From contig JAPLSP010000382.1 of NCBI GenBank assembly GCA_026398575.1, forward strand, positions 1-18,157: 18,157 nt of DNA. Reading direction: 5' to 3'. The stretch is from Candidatus Sumerlaeota bacterium. Lineage in GTDB: Bacteria; Sumerlaeota; Sumerlaeia; JADFCT01. The notes beneath the pieces are model-generated. The model ran no database searches. It was not told the DNA's origin and saw only the letters and a list, made by a program, of their open reading frames with translations. Every line of letters begins with the position of its first letter. Within the stretch, counting starts at the first letter, position 1. The translations under genes were made by a program, and so were the position numbers. This document shows, in pieces, positions 13,707-18,157 of this stretch.

Positions 13707-15241
13707 GGATCCGCATCCGACGTCTGCTATCCAACGCCTCATCTTACGATCCGCTTCCAGTGGACAATCCGCTGCGCGCGCTCGAACGCCGGCGCATGCG
13801 GCGCTCGCATTGGTATTGGCTCTTTGGATTTATGCAGTTCGCGGCGGCGGCGCTTGTGATTGCCTTCGCATTTTTCTGTTGGCATTTTGCGATCCGGGTC
13901 ATGTCGCGGCTGCCTCCGGTTTCCAACAGTCGCCCTTCGCCAACTTTTCAATTGACTTATACCTATGACGCGGCAAGCGCGACAACGACTTGCCATGTGT
14001 ATGGCACGATGATCGAGCCGATTTATGTGCGCGATATCACAACGGCTTCGGCTCACACATCGAACGCCATCCCGGCGCGGCTGGTATTATGCAATCCTCG
14101 GATGTCACAGTGGTACGCCGTTTATCTTGAAAAGGAAGTGTGCGCCAATTCTTTGCAATCCCCGTGGCGCATTGTGGAAGTGGCCGGAATGGACGGCCAG
14201 TTCATCTGCTGGAAAGGCGCCGATCTGCGGCTGCCGGATTGGCGCCGCCGTGAAATTGCCGTATTGCTGGAGCAGGAAACCATCGCAACGATCCTGGCAT
14301 ACAACCTTTTCCCTCCAGGGAAAGTGGATCAGGTGGCTGCTTTTTTCCCACCAAAGCAATCTGAAATTTATGCTGAATTTCGCGATCCTTTTTCACCACC
14401 CAAATGGACGGTACTGGATATGCGCGTAACAGATTCTTCGTCCTTAGCTGATAGGCGGTGGGATTTTGAAAAAGGGTATTGGCCGACCTGCCTTCCGGAA
14501 ATTATGATGGGGCGTCCAACCGGCAAGCCAAGCGAGGGTGGTCAACTACCATCGGAAATTATGGCGATGCAGATGAAAATCCTGTGTCTAATATTTCTGC
14601 TGCTTTGGCCGCTGTACTTTTTCATGATGCCGTTATACCACGCGCCAGCGATTTTGACGCGCATGCGCAACCTGAATTTCGAACAGACGCGACTCACACT
14701 CCTATCGGATAATGAAATCTATGAAGGTCACTTCGCAAGATTTTGGGCATGCTGGCGCCGCTCGGCGATCCTGTTCCTGCTGGCATTGTTTGCGGGCTCG
14801 CTGCTGATCCTCGCGTCCGGCGGCATTCATACGCGCGTCCTTTGGCAAGATTTCTGGATAGATGAAAGAATGCCCTCGATCTTACGCCCCAATGTTTCGA
14901 CTATTTTTTCTGTTTTCATTTGCGCCGGCGCGCCGATGATCGCATTCATCAGCTTGAGTCTGTGCGTGATGCGCTGGAGGCAATGGCTGTTGCGCGCGCT
15001 GGTATCGGTTGCGGTCCCGGCCGCCTATTTTGCGACACGCGCTTTATTAGTGGTCGCGCTGGGTCCGATGGTCAAGGTTGCCCAAGACCTGCCCAGAATT
15101 CGCTATATACACAGCGATACTCTGAGAAGCGTGGGGATGATCGTTGTTTCGCTGATTGCCCTCGCTCTGTGGACCTGGCTCTTTAGCCGGACTTTGCGTT
15201 GGACGCGCCGCAATTTCGCGAGGCAGGATTTTTCCTCCTGA
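13703..15241 (+). CDS. Six-helix membrane protein of unknown function
   Basis: A 512-residue integral membrane protein I do not recognise. I choose ATG 13703 (MRIRIRRLLSN, with AGGCAGGA 9 nt upstream) over the in-frame ATG at 13664, because the sequence before 13703 is the tail of a deleted paralogue in another frame. Predicted helices lie at about 38-67, 290-312, 353-372, 398-422, 428-456 and 475-495. An extracytoplasmic domain of about 220 residues (68-288) lies between helices 1 and 2, and the C-terminus is Arg-rich (LRWTRRNFARQDFSS). One helix, a large external domain and a bundle of helices resembles transport-system permeases or membrane-bound sensors in outline only; no catalytic or nucleotide-binding motif is visible. 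It follows two exported unknowns and probably works with them. Confidence 0.75.
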   Translation: MRIRIRRLLSNASSYDPLPVDNPLRALERRRMRRSHWYWLFGFMQFAAAALVIAFAFFCWHFAIRVMSRLPPVSNSRPSPTFQLTYTYDAASATTTCHVYGTMIEPIYVRDITTASAHTSNAIPARLVLCNPRMSQWYAVYLEKEVCANSLQSPWRIVEVAGMDGQFICWKGADLRLPDWRRREIAVLLEQETIATILAYNLFPPGKVDQVAAFFPPKQSEIYAEFRDPFSPPKWTVLDMRVTDSSSLADRRWDFEKGYWPTCLPEIMMGRPTGKPSEGGQLPSEIMAMQMKILCLIFLLLWPLYFFMMPLYHAPAILTRMRNLNFEQTRLTLLSDNEIYEGHFARFWACWRRSAILFLLALFAGSLLILASGGIHTRVLWQDFWIDERMPSILRPNVSTIFSVFICAGAPMIAFISLSLCVMRWRQWLLRALVSVAVPAAYFATRALLVVALGPMVKVAQDLPRIRYIHSDTLRSVGMIVVSLIALALWTWLFSRTLRWTRRNFARQDFSS

Positions 15242-15348
15242 TGATTCGCGTAAACAAGAGAGCGATGCCTTTGGTTTGAATTTCAGCATTGTCAAGACAT
15301 ACATCTTCGAGGTTTGACCTTTTCGAAGCAAAAGCATACAACGTTTTA

Positions 15349-15425
15349 TGGCGCGCCCGGAGGGGTTTGAACCCCCAACCTTATGGTCCGTAGCCATACA
15401 CTCTATCCAGTTGAGCTACGGGCGC
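15349..15425 (-). tRNA. tRNA-Arg (anticodon ACG)
   Basis: The minus strand folds into a complete 77-nt cloverleaf. The acceptor stem GCGCCCG pairs with CGGGCGC, with discriminator G and an encoded CCA. The D stem is GCTC/GAGT. The anticodon stem TATGG/CCATA encloses loop CTACGGA, so the anticodon is ACG, read as ICG after deamination and decoding CGU, CGC and CGA. The variable loop is AGGTT and the T loop TTCAAAC. It stands alone, transcribed against both flanking protein genes. Confidence 0.96.
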
Positions 15426-15541
15426 GCATCTTCGTGATCGGTTTGGGCGATCAGCGGCGTTTCGCTTCGCCGCAAACAAAGGATGTTTGCGCGTAAGCGG
15501 GCGGAAGTTTGGCCAATTTGCCGACAAGCTGTCAATGCAAA

Positions 15542-15567
15542 AATTTCACATTGGGAATTTCACATTG
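15542..15567. repeat. Tandem direct repeat, two copies of aatttcacattg
   Basis: The 12-mer aatttcacattg occurs exactly at 15542-15553 and 15556-15567, a period of 14 nt. It lies 5 nt before the left arm of the next inverted repeat and may belong to the same element. Confidence 0.8.
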
Positions 15568-15572
15568 AAACG

Positions 15573-15673
15573 TCTGACAAAATAATGTGCGACAAAATAA
15601 TAGCACAAGGCCATTCCTGTCTGATTCAGCGACAACATGCATTCATTGTTTTGTCAGACATTGTTTTGTCAGA
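15573..15673. repeat. Imperfect 29-bp inverted repeat with internal tandem motif (tgacaaaataat type)
   Basis: The left arm (15573-15601) matches the reverse complement of the right arm (15645-15673) at 25 of 29 positions, and two of the mismatches are G-T wobbles. The arms enclose a 43-nt loop. Each arm is itself two copies of a 15-nt unit, the left beginning tctgacaaaataatg and then gcgacaaaataat. The structure resembles a MITE-like or REP-like element, or paired transposon ends with the interior deleted. No transposase fragment is visible. Confidence 0.8.
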
Positions 15674-15817
15674 ACAGGCGCCGCATCTTTCCAGTAGCTG
15701 CTTTGCGATGCGCAAGCACGCCCTCTTGCCCGCCACACGGGTACGCCTTGCTATGTAGCTGCTATATCGGCACGGGACCATTTTCGCTGGGCGATAAAAA
15801 GCAGGCTCTATCCACAT

Positions 15818-15909
15818 TGGCGCCGACTGGTAGGCCGCTCCGCTCCGGCGGGCGGCCAAAGCGCGCCAAGGCCGCCCGACGGAGCGGAGCGGCCTACCAG
15901 TTGGCGCCA
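15818..15909. repeat. 39-bp near-perfect GC-rich hairpin (REP/MITE-like palindrome)
   Basis: The left arm 15818-15856 (starting tggcgccgactggtaggc) and the right arm 15871-15909 pair at 37 of 39 positions around a 14-nt loop. Each outer end carries ggcgcc. No T-run follows on either strand, so it is not a typical intrinsic terminator, and the stem is far longer than one needs. It looks like a dispersed palindromic element; copies elsewhere in the genome cannot be checked here. Confidence 0.85.
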
Positions 15910-16073
15910 TCTTTAACAGACGCGCTGAGTTCTTCCTGAAACTCGGCGCCAAGCTATAAGTCGGGACGCGCGCGCGCCACACTTGCCCGCCACTCGCCGC
16001 TTGACTTCGCCGCCGTTGGCAGCCAGATTGGGCGCCTCACATTGCGTGGGAAATCCAATCCTGACGGCGAGGA

Positions 16074-17045
16074 ATGAGAGATTTGCAGGAAACTCTAAAA
16101 TACCTTCGTAAAGATATGGAGCGAGTCGAAGCGGTCATCAGCGACCTGCTGCATTTCGGCGACGCCTTGATGCAGGAGGTGGGCCAATACCTGTCGGCCA
16201 CCAAAGGCAAGCGGATGCGGCCCGCCCTGACGCTCCTGTCGGCCCGGCTGAACGGCGCTCCTTCGGGGTGCGAGGCGCATGACCGGGTCGCCGCTTCGCT
16301 TGAAATCGTCCATCTGGCCACGCTTCTTCATGATGATGTCATTGACCGAGCCACGACGCGCCGCGGAAAGCAGGCGGTCAACGCCAAGTGGGGAGACGAC
16401 GTGGCGATTCTGATGGCGGATCATTTGTTCAGCTCCGGCTTCGCCATTATCCTGGAACATGGGGGGGCCGAAGCGGCGCGGGCGCTCACCGCCGCAACGT
16501 GCCAGATGTGCGAAGGGGAAATGTTCCAGATCGAGAAGCGCGATCAGCTGCTGAGCGTGGAGGACTATCTCAAAATCATCCGCGGCAAGACGGCGCGCCT
16601 GTTTTCGGCGTGTTCGCTAATCGGCGCCTTGATGGCCGAGACGCCGCCCCGAACCCAGACGGCCATGAGCGAATTCGGCATGAATTTCGGCATGGCTTTC
16701 CAGATCATGGACGATCTGCTGGACTATACCGCCAGCGGCGCGAAATGGGGCAAGCAGACCGGAACGGACATCACCAACGGCAAGCAGACCCTGCCCTTTA
16801 TTTATGCGATGGACGCCGCCTCGCCCGAGGACCGCGCGCTGCTCATGAGGGGGCTGATGAACGGCGGCGCCGGCCTCGAGCAGATCGTGGAATGCCTGAC
16901 TCGCTATGGCGCCATCGAGCGCTCGCGGCAGGAGGCGCGCGAATTCGCGCGGCGATCGCTCGCGGCGCTCGACGGCCTTCCCGGAAGCGACGCGCGCGAT
17001 CATCTGGAACGGCTGGCTTCTTTTATCATGGAACGCGAATATTAA
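16074..17045 (+). CDS. Long-chain polyprenyl (E-prenyl) diphosphate synthase
   Basis: A 323-residue trans-prenyltransferase that condenses isopentenyl diphosphate units onto an allylic primer, giving the side chain of menaquinone or ubiquinone. Visible motifs are KGKRMRP (44-50), the first aspartate-rich motif DDVID (87-91), RRGK (96-99), GKTA (171-174), the FQIMDDLLD second motif (D213, D214, D217) and a GKQT segment. The residues just before the first motif are small (A82, T83) rather than aromatic, which in this family allows long products (about C30 or more) and argues against a farnesyl or geranylgeranyl synthase. Length is normal. A GAGGA sits directly against the ATG, too close for that codon but well placed (9 nt) for an in-frame TTG at 16083, so the start could be there. 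rsmE follows 1 nt after the stop. Confidence 0.93.
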   Translation: MRDLQETLKYLRKDMERVEAVISDLLHFGDALMQEVGQYLSATKGKRMRPALTLLSARLNGAPSGCEAHDRVAASLEIVHLATLLHDDVIDRATTRRGKQAVNAKWGDDVAILMADHLFSSGFAIILEHGGAEAARALTAATCQMCEGEMFQIEKRDQLLSVEDYLKIIRGKTARLFSACSLIGALMAETPPRTQTAMSEFGMNFGMAFQIMDDLLDYTASGAKWGKQTGTDITNGKQTLPFIYAMDAASPEDRALLMRGLMNGGAGLEQIVECLTRYGAIERSRQEAREFARRSLAALDGLPGSDARDHLERLASFIMEREY

Positions 17046-17046
17046 G

Positions 17047-17796
17047 ATGCGACGCTTTTGGCGGCCCATTTCCGAATTCGCCGAAGGACAGACCATCGCC
17101 CTGGACGCCGAGGAGAGCGCGCACGCCGCGCGCGTCCTGCGGTTGCGGCTTGGCGAGCGCGTCCTGCTCTTTGACGGCGAAGGGCGCGAGTTCGAGGCGG
17201 AGCTGACGGAAGTAAGCGCGCGGCGCACTGTCTGCCGCCTCCTGCATCCGACGCAGCCCGCGCCGGAACTCCCGCTCGACGTGACGCTGGCCTTCGGTCT
17301 GGCCAAACATGATGCGACGGAATGGATGATTCAAAAAGCGGTGGAACTGGGCGTGGCGCAGTTGCGGCCATTTGTCTGCGCGCGCGCGGTTCCGCGCATC
17401 AAAGAGCCTTCCCGCTCGCGCATGGAGCGCTGGCGCCGCATTATCCGCGATGCGACCAAGCAGTGCGGCCGCGCCCGTCTGGCCCGTATCGAAGAACCGG
17501 CTGATTGGCCCGCCATCATCGCCCAAACGCCGCCAGACGCCGCGCGAATCATTTGCTGGGAAGAGTCGCGCGAAGATGCGCCGCGCTTATCGCAGGCGCT
17601 GGCGGGGATGATTCCGGGATCGCGCCGCGCGATTTGGCTGGCGATCGGCCCGGAAGGCGGTTTTGCGCCGGAGGAGATCGCGCTCGCGCGCGAAGCGGGC
17701 TATCAAGAATGCTCGCTGGGCCCGCGCATTTTGCGCGCGGAGACAGCGGCGATCGCGGCGTTGGCGGTGGTTGCGGCGGCGATCGGGGAATTGTAG
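17047..17796 (+). CDS. rsmE: 16S rRNA (uracil-1498-N3)-methyltransferase RsmE
   Basis: A 249-residue SPOUT-class methyltransferase that adds a methyl group to N3 of U1498 of 16S rRNA using S-adenosylmethionine. The N-terminal PUA-like domain (about 1-70) carries HAARVLRLRLGE and LLFDGEG. The SPOUT domain has the family marks ATEWMIQKAVELGV, the cofactor-binding IGPEGGF and the knot segment LGPRILRAETAA near the C-terminus. Length is typical. I start it at 17047 because this ATG lies 1 nt after the polyprenyl synthase stop and begins the conserved MRRFW; the frame is open further upstream within that gene, but those residues are not family-like. No good ribosome site precedes it, so translation is probably coupled to the upstream gene. 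Confidence 0.95.
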   Translation: MRRFWRPISEFAEGQTIALDAEESAHAARVLRLRLGERVLLFDGEGREFEAELTEVSARRTVCRLLHPTQPAPELPLDVTLAFGLAKHDATEWMIQKAVELGVAQLRPFVCARAVPRIKEPSRSRMERWRRIIRDATKQCGRARLARIEEPADWPAIIAQTPPDAARIICWEESREDAPRLSQALAGMIPGSRRAIWLAIGPEGGFAPEEIALAREAGYQECSLGPRILRAETAAIAALAVVAAAIGEL

Positions 17797-17859
17797 TGGC
17801 GAGGGTAAAAATGCAGTAGCGCAAATGAAATAATAGTGGTGTGAACGGAATTCCGAAAG

Positions 17860-18157
17860 ATGCATCTCAAGCGCAAATATCTTGTTCTCCTATTGCTCAT
17901 CGTCGCCGGGGCGTTCGGTTATTATTGGTGGAGCAATGAATATTATGCAAACTATCCCATCGTCAACGAAAAGCCCCAAGGTTCGGCGATCATCGCTTTC
18001 GGCGACAGCCTGACGTATGGATGGGGGGTGGATAAAGGACGCGACTATCCCACTCTGCTGAGCAAGCAGCTGGGCGTTGAGATCATCAACAAAGGCAAAC
18101 CCGGCGACACAACGGAAGACGCCCTGGCCCGGATCGAAAGCGACGTCCTGAATCTCG
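17860..18157 (+). CDS. SGNH/GDSL-family esterase or lipase, N-terminal part (3' end beyond window)
   Basis: The first 99 codons of an exported or membrane-anchored hydrolase. A basic start (MHLKRKY) precedes a hydrophobic segment (about 8-22, LVLLLLIVAGAFGYYWW) and then the block I motif AIIAFGDSLTYGWG with the nucleophilic serine at residue 49. Block II follows as IINKGKPGDTTEDAL, equivalent to the oxyanion glycine region of TesA-type enzymes. The block III Asn and block V Asp-His would lie beyond the right edge. The family covers lysophospholipase, thioesterase and carbohydrate esterase activities, so the substrate is open. It lies 63 nt after rsmE in the same direction and may share its transcript. 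The upstream ribosome site is weak. Confidence 0.88.
   Translation, partial: MHLKRKYLVLLLLIVAGAFGYYWWSNEYYANYPIVNEKPQGSAIIAFGDSLTYGWGVDKGRDYPTLLSKQLGVEIINKGKPGDTTEDALARIESDVLNL

Larger units (their letters stand above)
15426..16073. other. Non-coding, repeat-bearing spacer between tRNA-Arg and the polyprenyl synthase gene
   Basis: These 648 nt contain no gene I can support. Short frames on both strands run through palindromic sequence and have no ribosome sites. Its content is a tandem 12-mer (15542-15567), a long imperfect inverted repeat with an AT-rich double motif (15573-15673) and a strong GC-rich hairpin (15818-15909). Promoters for the tRNA (minus) and the polyprenyl synthase operon (plus) must also lie here but are not distinct. 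The patchwork look suggests an accumulation site for small mobile or palindromic elements. Confidence 0.6.

Noticed and set aside
15305..15328. Small hairpin cttcga...tcgaag as a terminator for the tRNA or the membrane-protein gene
   Set aside because: The stem is short and bulged and no T-run follows on either strand.
15542..15673. CRISPR-like array
   Set aside because: The repeats are 12-29 nt, only two copies each, partly inverted, with no regular spacers and no cas genes nearby.
15626..15982. Frames of about 100 codons on both strands over the GC-rich hairpin
   Set aside because: They run through palindromic repeat sequence, giving mirrored Arg-rich peptides, and have no start context.

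Overview
The window looks like a chromosomal segment of a moderately GC-rich Gram-negative bacterium, most likely of the PVC group (Verrucomicrobiota, Kiritimatiellota, Lentisphaerota or Planctomycetota). This is inferred from the mix of exported sulfatase, GH29 fucosidases with discoidin domains, NPCBM-GH36 and GH106 proteins, and from the recurring signal peptide of the form LLLAPLAA. No 16S rRNA or other decisive marker is present.

Region A (1-11381, minus strand) is a polysaccharide-degradation cluster read right to left: a GH36 alpha-galactosidase-like protein with an NPCBM domain, two tandem GH29 alpha-L-fucosidases with C-terminal discoidin domains, a secreted transglutaminase-fold protein, an S1 formylglycine sulfatase, a cytosolic PLP enzyme resembling serine racemase/threonine dehydratase, and the first 393 codons of a GH106 alpha-L-rhamnosidase-like protein that runs off the left edge. 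Gaps of 0-18 nt among the first four genes and 72-87 nt among the others suggest one operon. All except the PLP enzyme carry signal peptides. Together they suggest stepwise desulfation and trimming of a sulfated glycan containing fucose, galactose and rhamnose. No SusC/D-like transporter or regulator lies in the window.

Region B (11382-15348) starts with a gene-poor divergent spacer holding a possible gene remnant. It then has three plus-strand genes for envelope proteins I do not recognise: a small exported protein, a protein with a signal peptide and C-terminal anchor, and a six-helix membrane protein. The membrane-protein gene is flanked by 66-bp direct repeats that are the 3' end of the gene itself, the scar of a former tandem paralogue array.

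Region C (15349-16073) holds a tRNA-Arg(ACG) gene on the minus strand and a 648-nt spacer with two large inverted repeats and a short tandem repeat, probably dispersed palindromic elements.

Region D (16074-18157, plus strand) is ordinary core sequence: a long-chain polyprenyl diphosphate synthase, RsmE 16S rRNA methyltransferase one nucleotide later, and the start of an exported SGNH/GDSL hydrolase.

The most unusual observations are the apparent in-frame loss of the first part of the GH36 catalytic barrel, the paralogue-array scar, and the PLP enzyme with mammalian serine-racemase-type residues inside a glycan cluster. I do not see convincing evidence for a wholly new defence or mobile system.
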